In this document: piece after piece, positions 42,606 to 51,765 of the stretch
How the letters are laid out: each line of letters starts with the position of its first letter
How positions within the stretch are numbered: position 1 is the first letter of the stretch
NCBI GenBank assembly: GCA_964556425.1
Contig: CAZKWC010000014.1
Span: forward strand, 1 to 55,421
Direction: 5' to 3'
Length of the DNA: 55,421 nt
Origin: JALQUL01 sp964556425
GTDB lineage: Bacteria > Pseudomonadota > Gammaproteobacteria > Burkholderiales > Burkholderiaceae_C
Program-made: the position numbers and the translations under genes
The notes under the pieces: generated by a model
What the model was told of the DNA's origin: nothing
Database searches by the model: none
Seen by the model: the letters and a program-made list of their open reading frames with translations, nothing else

Positions 42606-42629
42606 ATTGACGTTTACGTAAACGTCAAT
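42606..42629. promoter_or_regulatory. 24-bp perfect palindrome, candidate operator upstream of the SDR gene
   Basis: The half-site ATTGACGTTTAC (42606-42617) is followed directly by its complement (42618-42629). It is 64 bp before the SDR start and 35 bp past the pip stop. The ACGTTTACGTAAACGT core recalls palindromes I associate with MerR-type LiuR regulators of branched-chain and fatty-acid catabolism; that link is recollection. Confidence 0.7.
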
Positions 42630-42663
42630 AACTTCGCCGTGATTTTTTATCAGTGATAAGTTA

Positions 42664-43665
42664 TCAAATAAAACTAGACTGGGTTTTAAATGCTTCAGTT
42701 GCTTTGACCAAGGCACTACTAATGCCCGCTTCAAAAGCAGAATGACCAGCGTCTTCAATCATTTTAAAAACAGCACTTGGCCAAGCTTGATGCAGTCGGT
42801 AGGCTGAAAATGGGGGGCACACCACATCGTATCGACCCTGCACAATAACCGCTGGTAAATGTTCGATTTTGTGAACATTATTAATTAATTGATCATCGGT
42901 TAAAAAAGCTAAATTTTTAAAATAATGCGCCTCTAGGCGACCCACACCAAGAGCAACGGGAATGGACTCAAAGCTGTCAGCCACTTCTGGATGAGGTAAT
43001 AAATGTAAACAACTGCCTTCATACTTACTCCAGTTTTGAGCAGCAGGAACATACACTTCGGGGTCCTCACTAAACAGTCGTTTGCTATAAGCACTTAATA
43101 AGTCATCCCTTTCATTGAGTGGAATGTGACTAATAAATTGTTCATATTGGGCTGGATAAAACCATTTAATTTGATATAAAAACCAATCAAACTCGGCTGC
43201 AGTGCATAAAAAAATACCTCTCAAAACAAAGCCTGTGCAGCGTTCAGGGTGCGCTTGACCATAAGCGAGGGCCAGAGTAGAACCCCAAGAACCACCAAAT
43301 ACCAGCCATTTTTCAATTGACAACATTTGCCGAATGGTTTCAATGTCCTGAATCAGTAATTGGGTAGTATTGTTTTTATATTCACCCAATGGACTTGATT
43401 TGCCGGCACCTCTTTGATCAAAAAGGATAATTCTGTAGGACTGTGGGTCAAAAAATTGCCTATGTTGAGGTGCTAAACCAGCCCCTGGCCCTCCATGCAA
43501 AACTAGCACTGGAATTCCGTTTGGGGTGCCACATTCTTCCCAATAAAGAGTATGAAGCTCATCTACTGCTAAATAACCAGTTTGATAGGGCTCTATTGCT
43601 GGAAATAAGGGGCTATGAGTGTCAGTCAAGGAGGAGTGACTTGAATAATTGAGGTTTTGTTTCAT
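42664..43665 (-). CDS. pip: Proline iminopeptidase
   Basis: The 333-residue alpha/beta hydrolase removes N-terminal proline from peptides (family S33). It has the oxyanion motif H-G-G-P-G-A-G near residue 58-64, F-D-Q-R-G-A-G-K-S, and the nucleophile elbow G-G-S-W-G-S-T-L-A near 131. Further conserved pieces are H-P-E-R-C-T-G-F-V-L-R-G-I-F-L, V-Q-G-R-Y-D-V-V-C-P, and the catalytic histidine in A-G-H-S-A. No signal peptide is present, so it is cytoplasmic. No operon partner is evident. Confidence 0.93.
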   Translation of the reverse strand: MKQNLNYSSHSSLTDTHSPLFPAIEPYQTGYLAVDELHTLYWEECGTPNGIPVLVLHGGPGAGLAPQHRQFFDPQSYRIILFDQRGAGKSSPLGEYKNNTTQLLIQDIETIRQMLSIEKWLVFGGSWGSTLALAYGQAHPERCTGFVLRGIFLCTAAEFDWFLYQIKWFYPAQYEQFISHIPLNERDDLLSAYSKRLFSEDPEVYVPAAQNWSKYEGSCLHLLPHPEVADSFESIPVALGVGRLEAHYFKNLAFLTDDQLINNVHKIEHLPAVIVQGRYDVVCPPFSAYRLHQAWPSAVFKMIEDAGHSAFEAGISSALVKATEAFKTQSSFI

Positions 43666-44322
43666 AGCTTAGAAGTGCTGATGCCGGAATCTTAGATATT
43701 CCATTCTAATCCAGATCAAGATGATTGATTTTGATTAATTCTAAAACCTAAAAAGTAGCATGAGGGCTCTTATCTGCATTGATGAATCCAGCTTAAAAGT
43801 CCAATTCTGTGGACTCTCCTAGCCATAAAAATACTTCGATATTTTGCTACCTACCCAAAAATTCATACCAGTCTATGTTATGTGTGCAAGTGTTGAGTTT
43901 TGAAAAGCTTTCTAGATAAACCTATTAAATTAAATATTCCCAATAACAATAAAACAACAATAGCTTAAATTATTTTATTTGGTTAATCTATTTTTCTAAA
44001 AAACATTGATTGCAATTTTGTTTTATTTATACTTAAATTATTAATGCAGTAAGTGTATTAACAATACCATTATATTTGATAGTATATTTAATGAAATTAA
44101 GTATTATTAATAATATAAATAAAAGATGAAAAACGGTAAAAAGTATAAGAACACATCAAAAAATGGTTTGAGGTGTTAATTAGTTTTTCAATCTATGGTT
44201 AATCAAAACTAGATTAGAAGATCTAACACTAGCCATTCATTCAGTTGTGTTCTTGACCTTAAAAATAACGCCGATTTTTTCTTTGGGTATTCATTTGGTT
44301 TTTAACGTACAAACCCATAATT
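43666..44322. other. 657-bp AT-rich spacer before the autotransporter gene
   Basis: No gene was recognised. Positions about 43920-44150 are strongly AT-rich with A/T tracts, similar in style to the spacer at 18940-19200. The transporter promoter should lie toward 44150-44300 but is not clear. Confidence 0.5.
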
Positions 44323-47300
44323 ATGAACAAGATCTATCGTAGTATTTGGAATGAATCTTTAGGTGCTTGGGTAGCTACATCTGAAATAAGTCTTGCTCAC
44401 TCTTCAGGTCATTCAGTAACAGTAAACAGTGTCAATAATAGTAGTCAGTTCAGCACTCGGATTAAAAAGAAGACATATTTACGTGCCAATTCACTTTTTC
44501 AACTGTCTTCTGTTTTTTTAGCTTTATTAACGGCGACTTCACTTAGTTACAGTCAAAATATATGCGGTGATGTGCCTTTAAGTGGTATTGTTATTTGTAA
44601 CGGCGATAACAATCCAGTCACTGATACCACTTCATTACCCGATATTTTTTATACCGATCCTGTTTTTTTAACTATTGATGCAAGCCTGCGACCCATTACT
44701 TTAAACGGAGTAGTATCCATTTATTCAGAAGGTACAACACCTGTCTCTATTGATGTGAAGGGTAAAGTGACACAAAAATTAGAATACACCAGTCAATCGG
44801 TTGGCATTGGCCAATATGAATCTTACTTAGTACCTCACTCCATTAAAATTAATGTAGGCCCAGAAGTCAAACTAGATAACAGTTATTTAAGCCCGACTGG
44901 CGTTTTTTATAATATTGCAGCCAAAGTTGATAACAATGAAATTGATATTGCCTCTGGTGCACAAATTACTTCAATCGCAACCAATCCAATCGAATCCATT
45001 GCTTCGCCTATGTATCACGCTGGTATTTTAGGCCTAGACCCCACTGGTGGTAACAGTAGCAAAATCACTATCGTTAATACTGGAAATATTGCATTAACTA
45101 GTGAGGGAGGCAAGGGTGGTTTGTCGTCAGGCATTTTTGCTATTTCGGACGGTTTAGGTAGTTTAAATACCGTTAGCATCGAAAACACAGGAGCTATAAG
45201 TGTTAACAACACACCAGGCACTAGTACTTTAACAGGTGCTGGAATTTGGGCGGGTAACCCTAATACCGGTGGAATTTTTATCAATAATCAAAGCAATATT
45301 AGTTCTACAGGTGATTGGAAAAATATTTTTTATGGGATTAAAGCTTCTTCTATTAATGGCAATATCACTATCAATTCGGGAAACATTAACTTAAAAAGTG
45401 TGGGTCCTAGTCGAGGCGTTCAAGCCACAAGTGGCAAAAAAGTCACTATCAATGTCACAGGCGATATTTATGCTTTAGGCGAAAAAACAACTAGTGTAGG
45501 TGTATTCATAGAGCCTGCTACCATCAATGAACTAGCAGTTGGTTCTTATGAAATCAACGTGTCGCCAGGTAAAGTGATTCGTTCCAACGGAATGGCTATA
45601 GGAGTGAATTCACCCGAAGGGGGTAGCATTACTCTGGAAAAAAATACTGTAGTGGGTAACTTTGATCAAAGCACAGACAACTATGCTATTTTTACTCATA
45701 TCGGCAAAGATATTATTAATAGCAAGGCTTTTATTACCGGCATTATTGATACCAATGCAGGTGACGACAAACTTAACTTAACCGAAGGCGCATTAAATGG
45801 AAGTGTGTTAATGGGCAGTGGCTCTGATGAGTTGGTATTGTCTGGTAGTTTTAATTCTAATCAAGTGAGTCTTTTAGATGGTCAAGATGGCGATGATGGC
45901 CTGGTACTGAAAGGTGCACAAGCAAGCTTCACTGGAGAAAGATTAACTAGTTGGGAAACCATTCAGTTAACTGAAAATGCGGATTTAACTTTGGCTGGAG
46001 GGGAGTTAACGCTCGATACTTTGTCTTATTCAGATGACAAAATAAGAGGTATTTCAATTGATTCCTCTAGTACCCTACGGGTTCCTAAAAACTTTATTTT
46101 AAATAGTAGCCTTATTAATTCAGGGACTATTACTTTGGCCAGTACCAGTGTGGGCCATATTTTTACTATTAATGGTGATTACAAAGGCAACAATGGTTGG
46201 TTATTACTAAATGCTCAATTAAACGGAGATAACAGCCTAAGCGACAAATTAGTTGTCAATGGTAATACTTCTGGATCTACCACTGTTAAGGTATTTAATG
46301 TTGCCGGCTTAGGTGCTAAAACTAATAAGGGTATTGAGGTTATCAAAGTGACCGGTAATTCTGATGGAGTGTTTTTATTAGCTTCCCCTGTTCAGTCCGG
46401 CGTTTGGGAATACCTACTCAATAAAAAGGGAAACAATTGGTATTTAGATAGTACGTATTATCCTGAAGGTAAGATAGAAGATAATTCTTTGCCTAAATCA
46501 GATGGTATCGCATCACCTTCACCCATTAATCCATCTGGATCTCTATCTGATACTCCAGTAACAGGATCTTTAGCCCCCACCCCTCAAGAACCTCCGCGTA
46601 TTTACCGACCAGGAATCTCGGCATATGTGCTTTCTCAAAATCTTACTAACGAGATGCTCAGTTTAAGTTCGGGTTCTTTACAGGAACGTCTTGGAGAGCA
46701 ATACAATGCACAAATTGCCGCTTGTTTACCTCAATCTGAAAATGACAAGGATATTTTTTCAAAAGATTTAGCTTGGGGCCGTTATTCGGTTTCCTCGGTC
46801 AATTTGTCTGGACTAAAACAGTTTGAATTTAAATCCGAGATTTCTTTAGTTCAGTTGGGTAAAGATATTCAACGAGAGTTCAATGCTACTAATTTAAGTT
46901 GGCAACAAAAAGGGGTTTTTGTGAACTTAGCATCCTCGGATGCCGATACGGCCAATAGAGTGCGCCAATTAGCAAAGTTAGATGTTAATACGGGTCAAAT
47001 CAAAACTAGACAAATTGGTATCGGGGCTTATATTACTCATTACGATAAAAATGGTGGTTATCTTAATTGGGTAAGTCAAATTAACCAGTTTGATTCTCAG
47101 TTTGTTGATATTTATGGTGACGAGTCTCAACAAAAAGCTACATCATTAGGTGTTTCCCTCGATTGGGGTAAACCACAAAAATTAGGTCGGACAAAATGGT
47201 TGCTTGAACCGCAAGCCCAAGCCCAATACCACGTAACAGCACATAATGCATTTAAAGATTCGTATTCTCAAATTGATTCATATTTTGCACAAAGTGCAAG

Positions 47301-47619
47301 GCTTAGATTAGGAACAAGACTTACTTGGAACTCACAAGCCGAATTACCTACTTCAGAAACTGATCAACTCAAACAAAATACTTTTTATGCAACGGCATCT
47401 ATTGCAAAAGAATTGTTAAGTAATGCTGTAGTTAATGTTTCAGGTACAAAAGTTTCCGATGACACTTCTGATAGTCCTTGGATAGAGTTAGGAGTAGGCG
47501 GGCAAATCCCGATTTTTGACAATGCTTATATTTTTGGACAAATTCAGGCGCAAAAGAATTTAGGTGGACCCAATAGATCCGCTTTATCTGGTCATTTGGG
47601 TTTTAGATTCAACTGGTAG
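44323..47619 (+). CDS. Autotransporter adhesin-like protein (type Va secretion)
   Basis: The 1098-residue protein starts with an extended signal peptide region (M-N-K-I-Y-R-S-I-W-N-E-S-L-G-A-W-V-A), the hallmark of type V secreted proteins, and a hydrophobic core at about 65-80. The passenger (about 85-720) is Asn/Gly/Thr/Ser-rich with repeated short beta-strand units, consistent with a beta-helix. Two cysteines lie early in it (C-G-D...V-I-C-N-G). A Pro/Ser linker (about 725-760) precedes a region P-R-I-Y-R-P-G-I-S-A-Y-V-L. The barrel spans about 810-1098 and ends G-H-L-G-F-R-F-N-W. The ligand cannot be inferred. Confidence 0.92.
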   Translation: MNKIYRSIWNESLGAWVATSEISLAHSSGHSVTVNSVNNSSQFSTRIKKKTYLRANSLFQLSSVFLALLTATSLSYSQNICGDVPLSGIVICNGDNNPVTDTTSLPDIFYTDPVFLTIDASLRPITLNGVVSIYSEGTTPVSIDVKGKVTQKLEYTSQSVGIGQYESYLVPHSIKINVGPEVKLDNSYLSPTGVFYNIAAKVDNNEIDIASGAQITSIATNPIESIASPMYHAGILGLDPTGGNSSKITIVNTGNIALTSEGGKGGLSSGIFAISDGLGSLNTVSIENTGAISVNNTPGTSTLTGAGIWAGNPNTGGIFINNQSNISSTGDWKNIFYGIKASSINGNITINSGNINLKSVGPSRGVQATSGKKVTINVTGDIYALGEKTTSVGVFIEPATINELAVGSYEINVSPGKVIRSNGMAIGVNSPEGGSITLEKNTVVGNFDQSTDNYAIFTHIGKDIINSKAFITGIIDTNAGDDKLNLTEGALNGSVLMGSGSDELVLSGSFNSNQVSLLDGQDGDDGLVLKGAQASFTGERLTSWETIQLTENADLTLAGGELTLDTLSYSDDKIRGISIDSSSTLRVPKNFILNSSLINSGTITLASTSVGHIFTINGDYKGNNGWLLLNAQLNGDNSLSDKLVVNGNTSGSTTVKVFNVAGLGAKTNKGIEVIKVTGNSDGVFLLASPVQSGVWEYLLNKKGNNWYLDSTYYPEGKIEDNSLPKSDGIASPSPINPSGSLSDTPVTGSLAPTPQEPPRIYRPGISAYVLSQNLTNEMLSLSSGSLQERLGEQYNAQIAACLPQSENDKDIFSKDLAWGRYSVSSVNLSGLKQFEFKSEISLVQLGKDIQREFNATNLSWQQKGVFVNLASSDADTANRVRQLAKLDVNTGQIKTRQIGIGAYITHYDKNGGYLNWVSQINQFDSQFVDIYGDESQQKATSLGVSLDWGKPQKLGRTKWLLEPQAQAQYHVTAHNAFKDSYSQIDSYFAQSARLRLGTRLTWNSQAELPTSETDQLKQNTFYATASIAKELLSNAVVNVSGTKVSDDTSDSPWIELGVGGQIPIFDNAYIFGQIQAQKNLGGPNRSALSGHLGFRFNW

Positions 47620-47720
47620 TTGGGTTCATATACCAAGTTTTTATCTTATTTTTTGATGCTGTTATCCAATTGGTAAAGCCTGGTTTTTTCTATCTGTATT
47701 AGAGTATTATTCAAGCCTAT

Positions 47721-47753
47721 GGGCTGCTATTAAAGAATATTTAATTGCAGCCC
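47721..47753. repeat. Strong hairpin downstream of the autotransporter
   Basis: GGGCTGC (47721-47727) pairs with GCAGCCC (47747-47753), and inside ATTAAA pairs with TTTAAT around a 5-nt loop, with one T-T mismatch. It is 100 nt past the autotransporter stop. No T run follows. The 449-bp spacer 47620-48068 otherwise holds nothing recognised. Confidence 0.5.
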
Positions 47754-48068
47754 TAACGCTAAAGGAATCTCTGCAAGATTGTGCCATGAATGTGGTTAAC
47801 AGTTTTGCTATAGGTTTCTCCAACACTCTTCAATCATCGTACTTCGTATTCTAGGTAGGCACTGGTTATTATCCAAAAAGTTGCATTCTATCTCCTGGCT
47901 CAATATGCCCAGTGAGGTTAAATGCCGACTTTATGTTTACAAAAGTTAGCTAAGCAGTCTCATCCAACTAATAAGCTTTATTAGAAAAATGCTGTTATTG
48001 CCTTTTACGAATGAAGTGGTGGGGTGTCCTAGGACGGTTGCATTTTTCCTTTGAAAAGTAGGTTTATT

Positions 48069-48974
48069 TTGAGCCCATTACATCGCAGTGTGATTCCATT
48101 TTTTTTACAAGTTCGTTATTTATTTTTATTCAGCGTCTGGCTTTTTTTGGTAGCTTGTACGACTACTTCAACTTCAATTAATACGACCCCAATTAAGGCA
48201 GTTAAGCCAAAAATCGGTTTGGCATTGGGAGGTGGGGCTGCACGAGGTTTTGCTCATGTCGGGGTGATTCAGGTGCTAGAAGAGGCTGGTATTAAACCCG
48301 ATTTGGTAGTAGGTACGTCAGCCGGTAGTGTGGTGGCCGCTTTATATGCCAGTGGAAAAACTGGGCCACAACTTTTCCATGTGGCACAAACCATGGAAGA
48401 GTCTGCATTTACCGACTGGATGTTACCAGGGTTTAATCGAGGAGTAATTAAAGGTGAAGCTTTAGCCAAATACATCAATGCTCAAGTGGGTGGTACACCC
48501 ATTGAAAAAATGGCTATTCCATTGGGTGTTGTCGCCACCGATTTACATTCTGGTGAACCAGTACTATTTAGAAGAGGCGACACAGGAACTGCAGTTCGTG
48601 CTTCAAGTGCCGTACCAGCTGTTTTTCAGCCAGTGAGTATTGCTGGCCATGAATATGTAGATGGTGGCTTAGTATCACCAGTACCGGTGCGTTTTGCAAA
48701 AGCTATGGGTGCTGATTTTGTAATAGCAGTTGATATCTCTAGTGACCCAGTAGGTAACTCTGCCAATTCAAGTACACAAATTTTGCTACAAACCTTTGCC
48801 ATTATGGGTAAAAGTATAAACAGTTTTGAAATGAAAACAGCTGACGTTGCGGTAAGGCCAATATTGCCAGGAGTAGGTAGTGCAGACTTTGCTTCTAGGG
48901 CTAAATCAATTCAAGCCGGTAGGGTCGCTATGTTGGCTGCATTACCGCAACTAAAGGCTAAATTAGCCAACTAA
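48069..48974 (+). CDS. Patatin-like phospholipase family lipoprotein
   Basis: The product, about 301 residues, is a RssA-like patatin. It begins with a signal segment and lipobox L-V-A-C, followed by a Thr/Ser-rich linker. The catalytic dyad is Ser in G-T-S-A-G and Asp in D-G-G-L; the oxyanion loop is G-G-G-A-A-R-G. These proteins hydrolyse acyl chains of lipids. I start at TTG 48069 because AGTAGG (48057-48062) is 6 nt upstream; TTG 48051, in the same frame, is possible. No ATG is available, so the start is uncertain. It is monocistronic. Confidence 0.87.
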   Translation: MSPLHRSVIPFFLQVRYLFLFSVWLFLVACTTTSTSINTTPIKAVKPKIGLALGGGAARGFAHVGVIQVLEEAGIKPDLVVGTSAGSVVAALYASGKTGPQLFHVAQTMEESAFTDWMLPGFNRGVIKGEALAKYINAQVGGTPIEKMAIPLGVVATDLHSGEPVLFRRGDTGTAVRASSAVPAVFQPVSIAGHEYVDGGLVSPVPVRFAKAMGADFVIAVDISSDPVGNSANSSTQILLQTFAIMGKSINSFEMKTADVAVRPILPGVGSADFASRAKSIQAGRVAMLAALPQLKAKLAN

Positions 48975-48997
48975 GCTTTCCAGCAATAAATGCTAGT

Positions 48998-49375
48998 TTA
49001 CAACTGAGTTGATTTAAGCATATCAATCAACTCGGTATTACGTTGTTTGGTAATGCGACTTTGGCAGCTAGATAAGATTAAAGGTGCAATAGATCCACCT
49101 TCAAATTCGTCTGCCTCGTATTTGCATTGAGACTCTTTGTATTTAATCCAATTTTGTTGGACTAATTTAAGCGACTTCTGTTTGCCTGTTTCTAATTTCG
49201 AAAACAACTCTTTATAAAGTTTATTGAGCTGTAAATCTGCATTTTTAAAGTCAATAGCGGCACATTCATTCATATCTATTTGGGTCATTGCATTTTGGCA
49301 GTTGGGAGCTGCCAAAACTGACACAGAATTCAATAAAAACATGCTAGATAAAATGAAAGCAGGTGTTAGTCGCAT
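48998..49375 (-). CDS. LprI-like (DUF1311) secreted protein
   Basis: The 125-residue product starts with a signal peptide (F-I-L-S-S-M-F-L-L-N-S-V-S-V-L-A-A). A DUF1311/LprI-N domain follows, with conserved cysteines (P-N-C-Q-N-A, M-N-E-C-A, S-Q-C-K-Y-E, S-S-C-Q-S-R) that likely pair. The helical region is E-L-F-S-K-L-E-T-G-K-Q-K-S-L-K-L-V-Q-Q-N-W-I-K-Y-K. LprI of Mycobacterium inhibits lysozyme; most members are uncharacterised. ATG 49375 has GGA 6 nt upstream and is preferred to TTG 49390. It is convergent with the patatin gene. Confidence 0.85.
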   Translation of the reverse strand: MRLTPAFILSSMFLLNSVSVLAAPNCQNAMTQIDMNECAAIDFKNADLQLNKLYKELFSKLETGKQKSLKLVQQNWIKYKESQCKYEADEFEGGSIAPLILSSCQSRITKQRNTELIDMLKSTQL

Positions 49376-49440
49376 AAAAATCCAATTCAATAATAAACAA
49401 GTTAAATTTGTATAAAAATGAATCTAACTTGTTTTGAATT

Positions 49441-51465
49441 TTATGCTAACTGACGCTTTATTTTTTTATTCCATTCTTTAGAATAAATCAATTTGTCGCT
49501 CTCATAAGCCTCCAGCCTCCCAGTAATATGCCAATGGGTTTTTGTGGCTGTCATTTTTGAAAAAGTCTCGGTTCTAACGCGCCAATTGCCTCTGGCATTT
49601 TCTTCGGTCCAATGACATTCTTGTACTGCAGACAAAGGGTCATTAGGCATAATCGAATATTTTTCACGCCCACAGCTAGCGTATTCAAGGCCATGTTCAT
49701 CAATTACATAGCGACCAAAGTTGTCGTTGATTTTTAAAACCGTTTCACCTGTTGCTTGATTGATTTCTATGGTTCTGCTGTTTTTTGGTTTTTCTAGTTC
49801 AGTTAATTTAACTGGTTTAGCCGCCTGTGCTGGCGCAAATTCAGGCGCCACTTCATTTTTTTCTTTTAGCCTAATAGGTAAATCAAGGCTACTTTTTACT
49901 AGGGCAATTTTTAAAGTAGCAGCTTCTGGGCTTGGCCAAATTAAGGGCCAATAAGCAGTCGAAATAGACACTCTTAATTGACAACCAGCGGGTATGGAAA
50001 CAGCGGTATCGTCTAGGGCAATTTTAACTTTATAGGTTTTACCAGGCTCTAGGGCTTGCGGGTTTTCATGACTATTTTGGTGACATAAATTCAGTACTTG
50101 GTAACTAACTCTAGAGACCGCTCCATTGGGCCATACTGCATTTAAGCGCACAGCAATATTAGCTACCGGTTTATCGCTGCTGTACTGTAAATTTAAAACA
50201 GGTGCACCTACTAAATCAATGGCTTTGGTCAGTGGGGTAGAGTCAAAAGTAAGCGAGCCAGAATCATCATGACGCTGGTCACCAGGAAACTCTGGGCCCA
50301 ACCAAATCACACAAAACTCGCCACTATCTTTACCGGTGTTTTGTGGTGAGCAAACTGTTGCATGTTTAGCCGATTGAGCATTTGGTGCTGCATCTTGGCT
50401 AAGGCCATGTGCTTGTAAATAATAACGCTGGGTTTGCACTAAGTTGGATGGCCATTTTGCACTGTTTACCCATCTGCCGGCAATATGCGCAACCGATGCA
50501 CCGGGCTGATACAAATCCATAATATAGGTTCTAAAGGCAGGCTCAGCAGAGACGCCCGTGTCTTGACCTTTTAAATATTGATCCCACCAACGCAAGGCTT
50601 CTTGTAAAAAACCAATACGTGGTTCAGGTACTGCAAAATGCGGGTACTTATGAGCCCAAGGTCCAATAATACCTTTGACAGGGGCTTTAATTTTACTCAC
50701 TAAACGCGGTACTGCGTTGCTATAGGCATCGTTCCAGCCACCCACTGCTAACACTGCTGCTTTAATGCCCTTGTAGTTTTCATTAATAGAGCCGTGTTTC
50801 CAATAAGCATCTCGGTGGGGATGCTCTAACCAATCAATCGCTAATAAGGGTTCATTTTCTAAGCGATTAAGCCACATTTTTTTCCATTTTTTACCCACAA
50901 TTTCTGGGTCGGGTGAGCGTGAGGAATAAGCCAACATAGTGGCAGACCAACCCATGTTTTCACCTAATAAGCAACCGCCTTTGTAATGAATATCGTCGGT
51001 GTAGCGGTCGTCGGTAGAGCACAAAGTCACTACCGCTTTTAGGGCTTTGGGTTGGCGCTCGGCAACTTGTAAGCCGTTAAAACCACCCCATGAAATACCC
51101 ATCATGCCCACTTTACCTGTGCACCAAGATTGTTTTGCCAACCATTCAATGACTTCTTCAGCATCGGCTAATTCTTGTTCGGTGTATTCGTCATGCATTA
51201 AACCATCGGAGTCACCATTACCTCGCATATCCACCCTAATACTGGCATAACCATGGCCTGCAAAATAAGGGTGAGTCAGTGCGTCACGCACAATCGTGCC
51301 GTCTCGTTTGCGGTAGGGCAAATATTCTAAAATCGCTGGAACGGGATTTTTTTCCGCATCAACTGGCATCCAGATTCTAGCGGCCAATTGGGTGCCATCT
51401 TTTAATTTGATGAAAATATTAGGTGTTTCTTTGACTTTACGAGGAAAAGAGGTAATGGTTTTCAT
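49441..51465 (-). CDS. CocE/NonD family hydrolase (X-Pro dipeptidyl-peptidase-like)
   Basis: The 674-residue product is an alpha/beta hydrolase of peptidase family S15. The nucleophile elbow is G-I-S-W-G-G-F near 121-127, preceded by R-V-D-M-R-G-N-G-D-S-D-G. The catalytic acid region is G-G-W-N-D-A-Y, and the histidine is in G-P-W-A-H-K-Y-P. The C-terminal half is a jelly-roll domain. Family members cleave acyl esters (cocaine esterase, glutaryl-7-ACA acylase) or X-Pro peptides; this substrate is unknown. The start at 51465 (M-K-T-I-T-S-F-P) fits the domain; a 47-residue in-frame extension upstream has no clear support. It is divergent from the HyuA-like gene. Confidence 0.88.
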   Translation of the reverse strand: MKTITSFPRKVKETPNIFIKLKDGTQLAARIWMPVDAEKNPVPAILEYLPYRKRDGTIVRDALTHPYFAGHGYASIRVDMRGNGDSDGLMHDEYTEQELADAEEVIEWLAKQSWCTGKVGMMGISWGGFNGLQVAERQPKALKAVVTLCSTDDRYTDDIHYKGGCLLGENMGWSATMLAYSSRSPDPEIVGKKWKKMWLNRLENEPLLAIDWLEHPHRDAYWKHGSINENYKGIKAAVLAVGGWNDAYSNAVPRLVSKIKAPVKGIIGPWAHKYPHFAVPEPRIGFLQEALRWWDQYLKGQDTGVSAEPAFRTYIMDLYQPGASVAHIAGRWVNSAKWPSNLVQTQRYYLQAHGLSQDAAPNAQSAKHATVCSPQNTGKDSGEFCVIWLGPEFPGDQRHDDSGSLTFDSTPLTKAIDLVGAPVLNLQYSSDKPVANIAVRLNAVWPNGAVSRVSYQVLNLCHQNSHENPQALEPGKTYKVKIALDDTAVSIPAGCQLRVSISTAYWPLIWPSPEAATLKIALVKSSLDLPIRLKEKNEVAPEFAPAQAAKPVKLTELEKPKNSRTIEINQATGETVLKINDNFGRYVIDEHGLEYASCGREKYSIMPNDPLSAVQECHWTEENARGNWRVRTETFSKMTATKTHWHITGRLEAYESDKLIYSKEWNKKIKRQLA

Positions 51466-51765
51466 AGTCTTAAAATTGAGTTGAGTTAAAAATCCCCAGA
51501 AAACAGCATAACTAAATTCTTCCAAATAGTCCCGACATTTTGTGCCGTTTTTCGCATTCGAGTATGCTAGGGGACGCATTTGTGTAATATGCAGCCGTAT
51601 TTTCAATTTATTTTCAAATAAACTGAGATTAGCGCACTGTAAGGGCTAACTTTTTTTGGTAACTGCACTAAGTGCTACGACATTGCTTATACCAATTAAA
51701 AGAAGCGATTCCTTGATCAATTTATTTGCCACTCAGGCAACCTTGTAATTCAACCCCGAGTTTTT

